Source: an uncultured Bacteroides sp. (GTDB lineage: Bacteria > Bacteroidota > Bacteroidia > Bacteroidales > Bacteroidaceae). From it: DNA of 64,000 bases. Position 1 is the stretch's first letter. Every line of letters starts with the position of its first letter. The notes beneath the pieces are model-generated. The model was given only the letters and a program-made list of their open reading frames with translations. It was not told where the DNA came from and searched no databases. The translations under genes and the position numbers were made by a program. Below are positions 8,030 to 18,181 of the stretch, one piece after another. The stretch covers positions 104,878 through 168,877 of the forward strand of contig NZ_CAJUHF010000001.1 in NCBI RefSeq assembly GCF_910585845.1, given 5' to 3'.

Positions 8030-9823
8030 ATGAATATAGAAGATAAACTGGTAGTGTCCGTTGTCAATGGACTGAAGACGTTGTACGGACAAGATGTGCC
8101 TGCCGCACAGGTGCAACTGCAAAAAACAAAGAAAGAATTTGAAGGCCATCTCACGCTGGTCGTCTTTCCTTTCCTCCGCATGTCCCGAAAAGGACCGGAA
8201 CAGACTGCGCAGGAGATTGGCGAATACCTGAAAGCCAATGAGCCTTCGGTAGCTGCATTCAATGTCATTAAAGGTTTTCTGAACCTGACTATCGCTTCTT
8301 CCGCCTGGATTGAACTGATGAACAGCATCCATGCCGACAAGCAGTATGGCATCGTGGCTGCTACGGATAATTCTCCGCTGGTTATGATTGAATATTCTTC
8401 GCCCAACACCAACAAGCCGCTCCACTTGGGACACGTGCGCAATAACCTGCTGGGCAATGCCCTCGCCAATATCGTTATGGCAAACGGCAACAAGGTCGTA
8501 AAGACGAACATCGTAAACGACCGCGGTATCCATATCTGCAAGTCCATGCTGGCATGGCTGAAGTATGGAAACGGTGAGACACCGGCATCTTCCGGTAAGA
8601 AGGGCGACCATCTGGTAGGCGACTACTACGTGGCTTTCGACAAGCACTTTAAGGCAGAAGTGGCGGAGCTTATGGCGAAAGGCATGACCAAGGAAGAGGC
8701 CGAGGCTGCTTCCCCCTTAATGAACGAAGCGCGTGAGATGCTGGTGAAGTGGGAAGCCGGAGACCCTGAGGTGCGTGCACTTTGGGCAAAGATGAATAAC
8801 TGGGTGTACGAGGGATTCGATGAGACCTACCGTAAGATGGGTGTCAGCTTCGACAAGATATATTATGAGTCAAATACCTACCTCGAAGGGAAGGAGAAAG
8901 TGGTGGAAGGCCTTGAGAAAGGTTTCTTCTATCGAAAAGAGGATGGTTCCGTATGGGCGGACCTGACTCCCGAGGGACTGGACCACAAACTGTTGTTGCG
9001 TGCGGACGGCACGTCTGTGTACATGACGCAGGACATCGGTACCGCCAAGCTCCGTTTTGCCGATTATCCTATCGACAAGATGATCTACGTGGTGGGTAAC
9101 GAGCAGAACTACCACTTCCAAGTACTTTCCATCCTGCTCGACAAGCTTGGTTTTGAGTGGGGAAAGAGCCTCGTGCATTTCTCATACGGTATGGTGGAAC
9201 TGCCCGAAGGCAAGATGAAGAGCCGTGAAGGTACGGTGGTGGATGCTGACGACTTGATCGAAGAGATGGTGAAGACCGCCAAAGATACCTCCAACGAGTT
9301 GGGCAAGTTGGACGGACTGTCTCAGGAAGAGGCTGACGACATTGCCCGTATCGTCGGCTTGGGCGCGCTGAAATACTTCATCCTGAAGGTAGATGCACGC
9401 AAGAACATGACTTTCAATCCGAAGGAATCCATCGACTTCAACGGAAACACGGGACCGTTCATCCAATATACGTATGCACGTATCCAGTCCGTGCTCCGCA
9501 AGGCTGCGGAAGCAGGTATAGTCATACCGGAAGAGGTGCCTGCTGGCATCGAGTTGAGCGAGAAGGAAGAAGGTCTTATCCAGATGATGGCGGACTTTGC
9601 GGCAATCGTGAAGCAGGCAGGCGAAGATTACAGCCCTTCCATCATTGCCAACTATACCTATGACTTGGTGAAGGAGTACAATCAGTTCTATCATGATTTC
9701 AGCATCCTGCGCGAAGAGAATGAGGCAGTGAAGGTGTTCCGCCTTGCCTTGTCGGAAAATGTGGCGAAGATCGTTCGCCTCGGTATGGGACTGCTGGGCA
9801 TCGAAGTGCCGGACAGAATGTAA
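8030..9823 (+). CDS. argS: Arginyl-tRNA synthetase
   Basis: 597 residues, a normal length for this class I synthetase, which charges tRNA-Arg in the cytoplasm. The N-terminal additional domain is followed by the HIGH-type signature HLGHVRN at 132-138 within SSPNTNKPLHLGHVRN, and the catalytic core contains the Rossmann segments TQDIGTAKLRF and VGNEQNYHFQVL. The KMSKS-equivalent reads GKMKSREGTVV. The anticodon-binding DALR domain ends the protein (KEYNQFYHDFSIL, then ENVAKIVRLGMGLLGIEVPDRM). It is a single-gene unit between the promoter at 7976 and the bidirectional terminator at 10096. Confidence 0.98.
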   Translation: MNIEDKLVVSVVNGLKTLYGQDVPAAQVQLQKTKKEFEGHLTLVVFPFLRMSRKGPEQTAQEIGEYLKANEPSVAAFNVIKGFLNLTIASSAWIELMNSIHADKQYGIVAATDNSPLVMIEYSSPNTNKPLHLGHVRNNLLGNALANIVMANGNKVVKTNIVNDRGIHICKSMLAWLKYGNGETPASSGKKGDHLVGDYYVAFDKHFKAEVAELMAKGMTKEEAEAASPLMNEAREMLVKWEAGDPEVRALWAKMNNWVYEGFDETYRKMGVSFDKIYYESNTYLEGKEKVVEGLEKGFFYRKEDGSVWADLTPEGLDHKLLLRADGTSVYMTQDIGTAKLRFADYPIDKMIYVVGNEQNYHFQVLSILLDKLGFEWGKSLVHFSYGMVELPEGKMKSREGTVVDADDLIEEMVKTAKDTSNELGKLDGLSQEEADDIARIVGLGALKYFILKVDARKNMTFNPKESIDFNGNTGPFIQYTYARIQSVLRKAAEAGIVIPEEVPAGIELSEKEEGLIQMMADFAAIVKQAGEDYSPSIIANYTYDLVKEYNQFYHDFSILREENEAVKVFRLALSENVAKIVRLGMGLLGIEVPDRM

Positions 9824-9941
9824 TCGAGCACCGATGTTGAGGCTTGCTTGTGCCTATAGAACGCAGGGCAGTGTTTTATAAATAATCGGTGAGGTGTGTC
9901 TAAAATGCAATGGCGCACCTCATAGGAAAAACACCCTGTAA

Positions 9942-10071
9942 AGATATTCAGCAAAGTATCTTAAGATACTTTGCCATGTATGTTTAGATACTTAGCCATG
10001 TATGTAAACATACTCAAGAATGCAAACAAGCATACTCAGAATGTAAATAAGCATATTCAGAATGCGGACAA
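9942..10071. repeat. 22-bp tandem array, AGATACTTTGCCATGTATG type, locus A
   Basis: Units start at 9942, 9964, 9986, 10008, 10030 and 10051, that is 22, 22, 22, 22 and 21 bp apart. They drift gradually from AGATACTTTGCCATGTATGT to GCATACTCAGAATGTAAATA, so neighbours resemble each other most. The same unit recurs at 32486-32570. The array lies between the convergent argS and topA genes, before their shared terminator. Confidence 0.88.
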
Positions 10072-10095
10072 GGTTACGTTTTTGCGAAACTTGTA

Positions 10096-10148
10096 TAAAC
10101 AATCAGCCTCGGAATGATGAATCCATACATTCCGAGGCTGATTGTTTA
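10096..10148. terminator. Bidirectional terminator between argS and topA
   Basis: A perfect 21-bp stem (10096-10116 with 10128-10148) closes an 11-nt loop between two convergent genes. There is no long T-tract on either side, but the position and stability fit transcription termination for both. Confidence 0.85.
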
Positions 10149-10164
10149 TGAAACTCTGCTGCGC

Positions 10165-12519
10165 TTATGCCTTTTTCTTGGCATATTTGCCGCGCTTCGG
10201 TTTGGGAGATGCTGCGGCTTTCTCGCTTTGCAGTTTGATGATCTCCATACAGGCGTGCAGGTTCAAATCCTCCGGGACAATATCTTTGGGGATTTTGTAG
10301 TTGCTGCCTTTGTAGGCGATGTATGGACCGTACTTTCCGTTCATGATTTCCAGTTCCGGTTCTTCCTCGAACCTCTTGAGGTGCTTTTTCGCTTCCGCTT
10401 CCGCTTTCTTCTTTATCAGTTCCAAGGCTTCTTCCAGTTCGATTTCCATGGGGTCTGCATTTTTCGGAAGTGAGGTATAACCGCCGTTATAGTAGATATA
10501 CGGTCCGAAACGTCCGGAGTTGACGGTCACTGTCTTTCCTTCATGCTTGCCGAGGGTACGGGGCAACTTGAACAGTTCCATTGCTTCTTCCAGTGTGATG
10601 GTTTCGATAGATTGTCCTTTCTTCAGGGGAGAGAAGCGGGGTTTCTCTTCATCTTCGGCACTACCTATCTGTACCACGGGACCGAAACGACCGATCTTCA
10701 CTGAGACAGGCTTGCCGCTGACCGGGTCGTTTCCTAACGAACGTTCGCCTGTCTTGTGTGCACTCTTGGTGGCAAGGGTGGTCTCTACCGAGGGATGGAA
10801 CGTCTGGTAGAACTTCTTCATGATGGTGGTCCATGCGGTATCGCCCTCAGCGATTTCATCGAACTGTTTCTCTACGCTTGCCGTAAAGTTGTAGTCCATG
10901 ATGCTGGGGAAGTATTGTATCAGGAAGTCGGTGACCACCGTACCTGTGTCCGTAGGCAGCAGTTTAGCCTTTTCGGCTCCAGTGATTTCGGTGCGGGTGT
11001 CATCTGTAATTCCTTCTTTCAGCAGGGTAATGATGTTGTAGGAACGCTCTTCTCCGGTTTTGTCACCTTTCTCTACATACTCGCGTTGCTGGATGGTGGA
11101 GATGGTGGGGGCATAGGTGGAAGGGCGTCCGATGCCCAGTTCTTCCAGCTTGCGCACCAAGCTTGCCTCCGTGTAGCGGGGCGGATGTTGGGTGAAGCGT
11201 TCGGTTGCTGTAATATTCTGATACTGTAAGGTCTGTCCTTTTTTCAGCGGAGGCAGGAGGTTGCTTTCGTCTTCCTGCTCTACATCATCGTCGTAAGACT
11301 CTCTGTAGACACGCAGGAAACCGTCGAACTTCACGACCTCTCCCGATGCGTTGAAGGTCTCGGAGGCATTGCTGATGCTGATGGTTGCAGTGGTCTTTTC
11401 CAGTTCGGCGTCTGCCATTTGCGAAGCGATGGTACGCTTCCATATCAGGTCATACAGTTTCTTTTCTTGTGCACTGCCCTCTATCTGGGCGTTTTCCATA
11501 TAGGTGGGACGGATGGCTTCGTGTGCTTCCTGTGCTCCTTTGGCTTTGGTATTGAAGTGGCGCGAGTACACATATTTGCTGCCCATCATGTTGGTGATGG
11601 CTTCTTTACTGCCGTTGATGGCATATTCAGACAGGTTTACAGAGTCGGTACGCATGTAGGTGATCTGTCCTGATTCGTAGAGACGCTGTGCCACCATCAT
11701 GGTTTGTGCCACAGTGAAACCCAGTTTACGTGCGGCTTCCTGTTGCAGGGTAGAGGTGGTGAATGGTGCAGCCGGACTTTTCTTTATCGGGCGTGTTATG
11801 ATATCTTCGATGGTGAATGTGGCCGACTGGCAGCTTTCCAGTAACTTCAGGGCTTCTGCCTTGGTCTTGAGGCGGTGGGCAAGTTCGGCTTTCATCTCTA
11901 CCATTTTGCCGTCGGCATCGGGAACGAGGAATATGGCGCTGACCCGATAGGAAGCCTCGCTTTGGAAAGCATGTATTTCGCGCTCGCGTTCCACGATGAG
12001 GCGCACGGCTACCGACTGCACACGTCCGGCAGAGAGTGCGGGTTTTACTTTCTTCCAAAGTACGGGCGACAATTCGAAACCTACAATACGGTCGAGGATG
12101 CGGCGTGCCTGTTGCGCATTGACAAGGTTGATGTCGATGTCGCGCGGCTGTTCGATGGCTCTCAGTATGGCGGTTTTGGTGATTTCATGGAATACGATAC
12201 GTTTGGTATGTTCCGGTTCCAACTTCAGGACTTCGTACAGATGCCATGCGATGGCTTCTCCTTCGCGGTCCTCATCGGAAGCCAACCAAATGGTATCAGC
12301 TTCTTTGGCTTCGGATTTCAGTGTCTTTACGAGTGCTTTTTTGTCTTCCGGAATTTCATAATCCGGTTCAAAATTCTTTTCAACATCAATACTGAACTCT
12401 TTCTTCTTTAAATCGCGTATATGACCGTAGCTGGAAAGGACTTTATAGTCTTTTCCCAAAAACTTCTCGATGGTTTTGGCTTTTGCCGGTGATTCGACAA
12501 TGACAAGGTTTTTTGGCAT
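10165..12519 (-). CDS. topA: DNA topoisomerase I (type IA)
   Basis: 784 residues. The TOPRIM domain opens the protein (LVIVESPAKAKTIEKFLG with Glu9; SDEDREGEAIAWHL with Asp82 and Asp84). GRVQSVAVRLIVERE marks the domain lining the DNA gate, and the active-site Tyr is Y288 in GQITYMRTDSVNLS. The C-terminus carries repeated topoisomerase C-terminal modules (GRFGPYIYYNGGYTSLPK and GKYGPYIAYKGSNYKIPK) rather than the Cys4 zinc fingers of the E. coli enzyme, and ends in a Lys-rich tail that should help DNA binding. It relaxes negative supercoils. The start is supported by the TOPRIM alignment and a TACTTTTG box upstream on the minus strand (12560-12567). Confidence 0.97.
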   Translation of the reverse strand: MPKNLVIVESPAKAKTIEKFLGKDYKVLSSYGHIRDLKKKEFSIDVEKNFEPDYEIPEDKKALVKTLKSEAKEADTIWLASDEDREGEAIAWHLYEVLKLEPEHTKRIVFHEITKTAILRAIEQPRDIDINLVNAQQARRILDRIVGFELSPVLWKKVKPALSAGRVQSVAVRLIVEREREIHAFQSEASYRVSAIFLVPDADGKMVEMKAELAHRLKTKAEALKLLESCQSATFTIEDIITRPIKKSPAAPFTTSTLQQEAARKLGFTVAQTMMVAQRLYESGQITYMRTDSVNLSEYAINGSKEAITNMMGSKYVYSRHFNTKAKGAQEAHEAIRPTYMENAQIEGSAQEKKLYDLIWKRTIASQMADAELEKTTATISISNASETFNASGEVVKFDGFLRVYRESYDDDVEQEDESNLLPPLKKGQTLQYQNITATERFTQHPPRYTEASLVRKLEELGIGRPSTYAPTISTIQQREYVEKGDKTGEERSYNIITLLKEGITDDTRTEITGAEKAKLLPTDTGTVVTDFLIQYFPSIMDYNFTASVEKQFDEIAEGDTAWTTIMKKFYQTFHPSVETTLATKSAHKTGERSLGNDPVSGKPVSVKIGRFGPVVQIGSAEDEEKPRFSPLKKGQSIETITLEEAMELFKLPRTLGKHEGKTVTVNSGRFGPYIYYNGGYTSLPKNADPMEIELEEALELIKKKAEAEAKKHLKRFEEEPELEIMNGKYGPYIAYKGSNYKIPKDIVPEDLNLHACMEIIKLQSEKAAASPKPKRGKYAKKKA

Positions 12520-12650
12520 AAATTTCTGTTTTATAGTGACTCTTGCACTGAATTTGCCGCAAAAGTAGGAAAAAACAATTGTTCCTCCTTATAATATATG
12601 GAGAATATATTCTTTTTTAGCAAAAATGATTTTTTTTGCCTGCTTATTTG

Positions 12651-14324
12651 TTAAAAACGAAAACTCACTCCCCCTACGAAATTAATGCCTTCAGTGGAGT
12701 ACATTGGATAATACTGATACTCTTTGTTCAATAAATTATTTGCACGGGCATAAATGGAGATGTCTTTAAAAACTTCATAACTGCCGCCCAGGTACAAATT
12801 GCTGACCGGAGCTTCGCGTGTGCTTGTCGCCTTTTCGCGTGTGGCATGCTGATAGCCGAAGTTCACCAGTACGGAAGGAATAGGGCGGATGTCTACGTTG
12901 GCTTTGGCTTCGAAAGAGGGCATATAGGCAAGCATCCATTTCTGGCTGAGGCCGTCTTTGTCGGGTGTCTCCCAGTTGCGATACGTCCCTGACAGGGAGA
13001 AAGAAACGATGTCTTTATAACTGTAGCTTAATTCTGCGCCTGCGTAAAAGTTGTACATGTTTCCCTGATATAACCACAGATAAAATGATGAGTCGGTGAA
13101 GTCCATCTGTGTTCCATCGGAATACATGTAATATCCTATATTATGGGTAAGATTGTTTTTCAAATCCTGATATCCGCCATAGAGGTTAAACCACAGTCCT
13201 GTCATGGGGCTTGCCTTGAATCCGAGCGTGGCATTCAATTGCTCGTAGGTGGCATCCAGTTGCGTGTCTGTCTGACCGTATGGAGAAAAGGTTTCCAATG
13301 TGCGGAAGTCGTTCGAACGTCGTCCTCCCGTGGCACGGGCATAGAGCGTGTAGCTATCAGAGAAGGTGTATTGGGCGGTTATGTCGGGGGCTGCTTGGAT
13401 TTTCTTGCCGAACCCGAAGGCAAAATCTACATGCGCACCAAGGCGGACCTTCCACTCGTCGTTCTCGTAGAGGTAATAAGGATTCAGTTCTACTGATGTG
13501 TAGTCGTCGAACCGGTTGTTCTTGTAGAACACGTTGTCCATCGCCAGATCTACTCCTACGGATTGTTCCTCGGAGATGGTACCGCTTGCACCGGCTTTAG
13601 TTCGTACCATTGCTTCTTGGGTATTCTTATATTTGGTGTCATGCTGGCGTTCGTAGAACATCAGGTTGGTTTCGGCGTGGAACTGAAGGGGCAACTCATC
13701 ACTGGTCGATTTTACTCCGAAGTGTACATCACCCGACAGGAACTTCTGCTTGGAGTCCGTGCTATGGGGGCGGAAGTTGAAGTTGCTCACGCCAAAGTTG
13801 CCGGCTATGTCCAAATCTACTTTTCGGAAAGCATGTATGTAATCCATGCCGAAGTGCGTCCGGTAGTAGCGGGCATTCCATTTTTCTTCTGATTGTGGAA
13901 GGTGCAGTTTCCCGTTCATACCGTTTGCATGGAGATTGAGGTTCAGCTTGTCGCTGTTGGGCAGGATGAATAGGTAATTGGCACGGGCATCCAGATTGCC
14001 ATAGTTCCCATAGCCTAACCGGGCATATCCGCGTTGGGCCTTCTGTTGCTCTTCTGTTTCGGTATAGGCTTGCATGAGGCCCGCCGGTATGTTTTCGGCA
14101 GGTGTGAGGGTGGCGTCATACTCCACGCTTTTCTTGCTGACCGTGGGAGGAACCACTTCGGGCAATACGTTTACTTTGGAAGCATCCATAATGTCAGGAT
14201 TATACTTTTGCTCTACCGTGACCGTACGGCTTAGGGTGCTGTCTTTGGCTTGCGATTGGGCTTCTGCCCGGTTCGGGAAGGCTACGATGGCTAACATCCC
14301 GAAGAGATATTGTATCTTTTTCAT
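12651..14324 (-). CDS. TonB-dependent-receptor-like outer-membrane beta-barrel
   Basis: 557 residues with a signal peptide (cleavage after AEAQ near residue 23). The N-terminal region (TVTVEQKYNPDIMDASKVNV) is not a complete plug domain. The rest alternates polar and aromatic residues as in a barrel (GYARLGYGNYGNLDARANYL, then FYAGAELSYSYKDIVSFSLS) and ends with a terminal Phe in GGVSFRF, the outer-membrane sorting signal. The last strands resemble TonB-dependent receptors (YARANNLLNKEYQYYPMYS). It follows the large TPR gene by 32 bp, so the two are one operon. The pair may work together at the outer membrane; cargo is unknown. Confidence 0.75.
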   Translation of the reverse strand: MKKIQYLFGMLAIVAFPNRAEAQSQAKDSTLSRTVTVEQKYNPDIMDASKVNVLPEVVPPTVSKKSVEYDATLTPAENIPAGLMQAYTETEEQQKAQRGYARLGYGNYGNLDARANYLFILPNSDKLNLNLHANGMNGKLHLPQSEEKWNARYYRTHFGMDYIHAFRKVDLDIAGNFGVSNFNFRPHSTDSKQKFLSGDVHFGVKSTSDELPLQFHAETNLMFYERQHDTKYKNTQEAMVRTKAGASGTISEEQSVGVDLAMDNVFYKNNRFDDYTSVELNPYYLYENDEWKVRLGAHVDFAFGFGKKIQAAPDITAQYTFSDSYTLYARATGGRRSNDFRTLETFSPYGQTDTQLDATYEQLNATLGFKASPMTGLWFNLYGGYQDLKNNLTHNIGYYMYSDGTQMDFTDSSFYLWLYQGNMYNFYAGAELSYSYKDIVSFSLSGTYRNWETPDKDGLSQKWMLAYMPSFEAKANVDIRPIPSVLVNFGYQHATREKATSTREAPVSNLYLGGSYEVFKDISIYARANNLLNKEYQYYPMYSTEGINFVGGVSFRF

Positions 14325-14356
14325 AACGATTGTTCTACTTGCTACTAACTACTTTC

Positions 14357-17300
14357 TTATTTCAGTTTCTCCAGTCTTTCGTTGATCATCTGCTGGATGT
14401 CGTCGTCGGCTTGGTAATTCTGTTGCAGGCTCAACAGGTATTGGCGGGCATCCAGTTTCTTGTCGGTTGCGATGTACACATCGGCAAGGAGTACGAAGCT
14501 GCGTGCCAACCAGTAGGCATGCGGTGTGCTCTGTTCGATGAAGTCGAGTATCTCTTTTTCGGCGGCAGTATATTCTTCCGCATGGTATAACTGGAGGGCA
14601 ACCAGATACTTGGCTTCGGCTCCATAGAGGGTACGGGTGTCTTTTGCCAATGTCTGGAAGTCGTTCATCGCTTTTTTGTCGGCGCGTTGGGCCAGGTAGG
14701 CTTTACCGCGGAAATAGAGGGCTTCGTTTTGTAGCTCCGGTGACAGCTTGGCTTCGGCAAGCAAGTCGGTGGCGGCGGCTATGGTCTCAATGTCGTCCTG
14801 CATCAGGGCGGCACTGCGAAGCATGCCGGTCGTTGCCAGTTGGCGTCGTCCGGCAGTTGTGGCTTTGGCCTTCAACTGCTTGTAGTCGGCAAGTGCCTGG
14901 TCATACTGTTTGCGGTTGAAGAGGATCTCCGCACGGGCTATGAGGGCTTCTTGCGAATAGGGGTTGTCGGGATATTCCAGCAGCTTGCCGGCGTGTTGCA
15001 GTACGGCTTCTTCGTCCTGCTGCTCTTTACCGATGATGCAGAGGTAATAGTGCGCATTGAGGCTGAATGCACCGTTGGGGAAACTTTGCAGGTAACGTGT
15101 GAAGCTCGACTGGGCGTTGGCGATATCTCCTTTCATGTACACCTTTTCGGCGGCGATGTAGGTCAGCGAGTCTTGCTCGCTGGCGTCGAAGCGGATCTCT
15201 TCCGGCATCTGGGCTGCCAGAGCGGCAAATTCGTCCACGCGGTTTGCATCTACATAGATGGACTTCAGGTCGCGCATGGCGAGGCGTGCTTCTTCACTGC
15301 CCGGATATTGGGTTATGACTTGCTTGTAGGCATCTATTGCGCGGTCGTATTCATCCAGCTGATAGTAGAGCAGTCCGGTTTCGGCGGCGGCTTTGCGGCT
15401 GACCGGGCTTTCGGGATATTTCTCCATCAACTCCTTGAATGTGGCTATTGCCTGGCGGCTGTTGCCGGTCTGCACGTACGAACGTCCTTTCTCGTAGAGG
15501 GCATTCACGGCGTATGGAGAGGTAGGGTATTTGCTTGCCAACCGGTTCAGCAGGGATACCTTTTCGCTATAATCTTTTTGCAGGCCGGCTACGAGTGCCA
15601 GCTGATAGCAAGAATAATCTCCGGCAGGGGTCTCCATATTCTCTGCTTTGGTGTAGTATTGTTTGGCTTCATCAAAGCGGCGTACATGCAGGTAGCAGTC
15701 GCCGATGCGGTTGCAGGCATCGGCAAGTGCGGTGGCATTTCCGCTCTTTTCCAGTTGGATGAACTTCTGGAAACGACTTTGGGCAAGGGGATAGTCTTTT
15801 TTATGGAAGGCGATGTACGCCAGGTTATAGTATGCCAATGCGTACGTCTCAGTGTCGCGGTCGGGGGTGAGGCTCAGATATTCGTTGAAGTTGGCGGCGG
15901 CTTCCTGCATCCGGTTCAGGCGGTAGTAAGACTCTCCGCGCCAGTAGATGGCATCGGCTTGCGTCTGTCGGTTATGTTTACCCAAGGCAACCGACTGGTT
16001 GAAGTAGTCGATCGCTTCGCGGAATTGAGTGTTGGCGAAGGATTGCGTGCCGAGGTGGAAGAGGATCTTCTGTTTAGCCTCGAGTATGGCGGTACTGGGG
16101 TGGGCGATGCGTTCGATGGAGGCGAGGGCGGCGGTGTAGCTGCGTGTGTTCATGTAGACTTCTACGAGGTAGCTGCTTGCTTTGTCCGCATATTGCGAAT
16201 TGGGAAATTCGTTGAGGAATTTCTCGAAGACGGTGACCGACTCGCCAAAAGCAGAGTAGGAGGTCTCGTGGATGCAAAGGGCGTAGTTGTAGGAGGCTTG
16301 CTCTTTGATTTTCAGGTCGGCACTGGAGGCGGCAGCCTGTTCGAATGCCATGCGCGCCTTTGCCTTGTCTGCCATTTGCAGATACGCCAAACCCATGTGC
16401 AGGTAGGCATTCTGCGAGAGGGCGTCGTTCTCGGTGGTCACTTCGCCCAGGGCTGCGGCGACTTGCGAATATACGCCACACTGGTAGCGGGACATTCCCA
16501 GCATGTATAATGCATCCCTTCGGTGAGAGTCGGATTCGGTGTCAAGCTCCAGATACTGCTCGAAGGATTGGGTGGCTTCGTGATATTTTCCGAAATGGTA
16601 TTGGGCTGTGCCGAGGATGCGGTACATTTCTGCCGTGTGCGCATGACTCATGCTGCTGGAATGGGCGGACAGTGCATTCTGCGCCACGATTTCCGCTTTG
16701 TCGTACTGTTTCTTCAAGAGGTAGATTTCGCCGATGTAGTAGGGGACAAGGTCTTTGTATTTGCCATTGTCCTGCAAGGACAAGAATCCTTTGAGGGCTT
16801 CGTCGTGGCGTTGCTGCGTGTAACGGATGTAAGAGAGGTAGTATGTGCAGTCTGCATTATATTTCCGGCTTGTGCTGCGTAGGGTTTCAAACCATATCGC
16901 GGCTTCTTTCACATTGCCCGTTTTCAGGTAGCAGGTGGCGAGGCGGTACGTCATGTCGTCGCGCTCTTCGCTGCCTAACAGGTCGAGGCGGGCGGAGTTG
17001 AGCAATGCCAAGGCGGCGTCATAATCCTTCCGGAAGAAGTAGACGGAGCCCATCAGTGCATATATGCGGTTGGCGTAAGGATTGTCGGGGTATCGGTCCA
17101 GATAAGCTTGCAGGATGTCGAGGCTTTTGCCGTCTTTCAGTTCGTAGGCGGCGCATGCCAGCATATATTCCGCTTCCATTCGTTCGCCGGCGTCGGGCAC
17201 GGGATTGCCTTCGGCATCAGTCTGGCGTATGAATGACGTCAGGGGCGGAATAGCTGCTGCGTATGCTTTCTGTTGGAACAGGGATTGTCCTTCCTGATAC

Positions 17301-17401
17301 AATCGTTGATGAGAAGTGATTCGTTCGCTGGTCTGTGCCGCTGCGAACAGGGGTGCGCAGCAGAGTGCCGTGCACAATATTCGTGAGAAATTATTCTTCA
17401 T
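14357..17401 (-). CDS. Large tetratricopeptide-repeat periplasmic protein
   Basis: About 1014 residues from the ATG at 17399-17401, chosen because it directly precedes a signal peptide (NNFSRILCTALCCAPLFAAA); an ATG 17 codons upstream would spoil it. Nearly the whole mature protein is TPR repeats, recognised by recurring patterns such as AIATFKELMEKYPESPVSRK, AIDAYKQVITQYPGSEEARL and ALADYKQLKAKA. TPR superhelices hold protein partners; the signal peptide puts it in the periplasm. It is the first gene of an operon with the beta-barrel at 12651. A TACTTTTG box lies on the minus strand at 17419-17426. Confidence 0.88.
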   Translation of the reverse strand: MKNNFSRILCTALCCAPLFAAAQTSERITSHQRLYQEGQSLFQQKAYAAAIPPLTSFIRQTDAEGNPVPDAGERMEAEYMLACAAYELKDGKSLDILQAYLDRYPDNPYANRIYALMGSVYFFRKDYDAALALLNSARLDLLGSEERDDMTYRLATCYLKTGNVKEAAIWFETLRSTSRKYNADCTYYLSYIRYTQQRHDEALKGFLSLQDNGKYKDLVPYYIGEIYLLKKQYDKAEIVAQNALSAHSSSMSHAHTAEMYRILGTAQYHFGKYHEATQSFEQYLELDTESDSHRRDALYMLGMSRYQCGVYSQVAAALGEVTTENDALSQNAYLHMGLAYLQMADKAKARMAFEQAAASSADLKIKEQASYNYALCIHETSYSAFGESVTVFEKFLNEFPNSQYADKASSYLVEVYMNTRSYTAALASIERIAHPSTAILEAKQKILFHLGTQSFANTQFREAIDYFNQSVALGKHNRQTQADAIYWRGESYYRLNRMQEAAANFNEYLSLTPDRDTETYALAYYNLAYIAFHKKDYPLAQSRFQKFIQLEKSGNATALADACNRIGDCYLHVRRFDEAKQYYTKAENMETPAGDYSCYQLALVAGLQKDYSEKVSLLNRLASKYPTSPYAVNALYEKGRSYVQTGNSRQAIATFKELMEKYPESPVSRKAAAETGLLYYQLDEYDRAIDAYKQVITQYPGSEEARLAMRDLKSIYVDANRVDEFAALAAQMPEEIRFDASEQDSLTYIAAEKVYMKGDIANAQSSFTRYLQSFPNGAFSLNAHYYLCIIGKEQQDEEAVLQHAGKLLEYPDNPYSQEALIARAEILFNRKQYDQALADYKQLKAKATTAGRRQLATTGMLRSAALMQDDIETIAAATDLLAEAKLSPELQNEALYFRGKAYLAQRADKKAMNDFQTLAKDTRTLYGAEAKYLVALQLYHAEEYTAAEKEILDFIEQSTPHAYWLARSFVLLADVYIATDKKLDARQYLLSLQQNYQADDDIQQMINERLEKLK

Positions 17402-17599
17402 ATTGCAACGTGTTTTTACAAAAGTACGGGTTTTGGACATAAAATGTTGCACTCGTTTGTCTTTTTTATGATATATGGGGGGTGATTACCGATTTGCCGA
17501 TCGATCTGTTTCCCTCTTTTTTTTGTGAAAGATTCATTGCTTTCTTGCAGAACATTGAATGTTTTCTTGCAGAACATTGAATGTTTTCTTGTGAAAGAT

Positions 17600-18163
17600 T
17601 TATTGTTTTTCTGTGATCTTTTCTACCTTTTCCTGTGGCATTTCCACTCTTTTCAGGAATATCTCCAGTCCTTTCCGAATGGAACCCAGTCCGAAGTCTT
17701 CTGTATGAATCTCCTTTATCGGCAGGAAAAAAAGGTCTGCGGCATCATCCATTGCCTTGTAGTGGAGCGTGTCGGCAACCGAGCAGCGGAAGAACATATC
17801 CAGCGTATGGACGGTAAATCCGGAGTATACGTACAGATTGGGCAAGGAAAAGAGATATTCAGCCTTTTTCACTTCCATGCCAGTCTCTTCTTTGACTTCG
17901 CGCGCTACGCCTTCTTCGCCAGTTTCCGCCATGTCGATGAAGCCGCCGGGCAAGTCCAGTGTCCCTTTGGCAGGTTCTTTGGCACGGCGGCACACCAGCA
18001 ACTCGTTCCGTTCGTTCATGATCAGCGCCACAGTAGCGGAAGAGGGGTTGAAATAGTACACGAAGCCACAGTCGCAGCAACGTTTTGATTTCTCATTGTT
18101 GACCTCGAAATGCGCTGAGCCACACTTGGGGCAATGTTTGAATTGGGATAGGGGATGTTCCAT
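17600..18163 (-). CDS. NUDIX hydrolase with N-terminal zinc ribbon
   Basis: 187 residues from the second ATG (MEHPLSQFKHC); an ATG six codons upstream at 18181 is equally open. A zinc ribbon with four Cys (CPKCGSAHF and CCDCGFVYYF) precedes the NUDIX domain. The NUDIX box GX5EX7REUXEEXGU is complete (GGFIDMAETGEEGVAREVKEETGM region), including RE and EE metal ligands. Proteins of this layout hydrolyse nucleoside diphosphate-linked substrates such as NADH, but the exact substrate is not readable. It is monocistronic, with a TACTTTTG box at 18213-18220 on the minus strand. Confidence 0.9.
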   Translation of the reverse strand: MEHPLSQFKHCPKCGSAHFEVNNEKSKRCCDCGFVYYFNPSSATVALIMNERNELLVCRRAKEPAKGTLDLPGGFIDMAETGEEGVAREVKEETGMEVKKAEYLFSLPNLYVYSGFTVHTLDMFFRCSVADTLHYKAMDDAADLFFLPIKEIHTEDFGLGSIRKGLEIFLKRVEMPQEKVEKITEKQ

Positions 18164-18181
18164 AAAGTTTGTGAATGCCAT

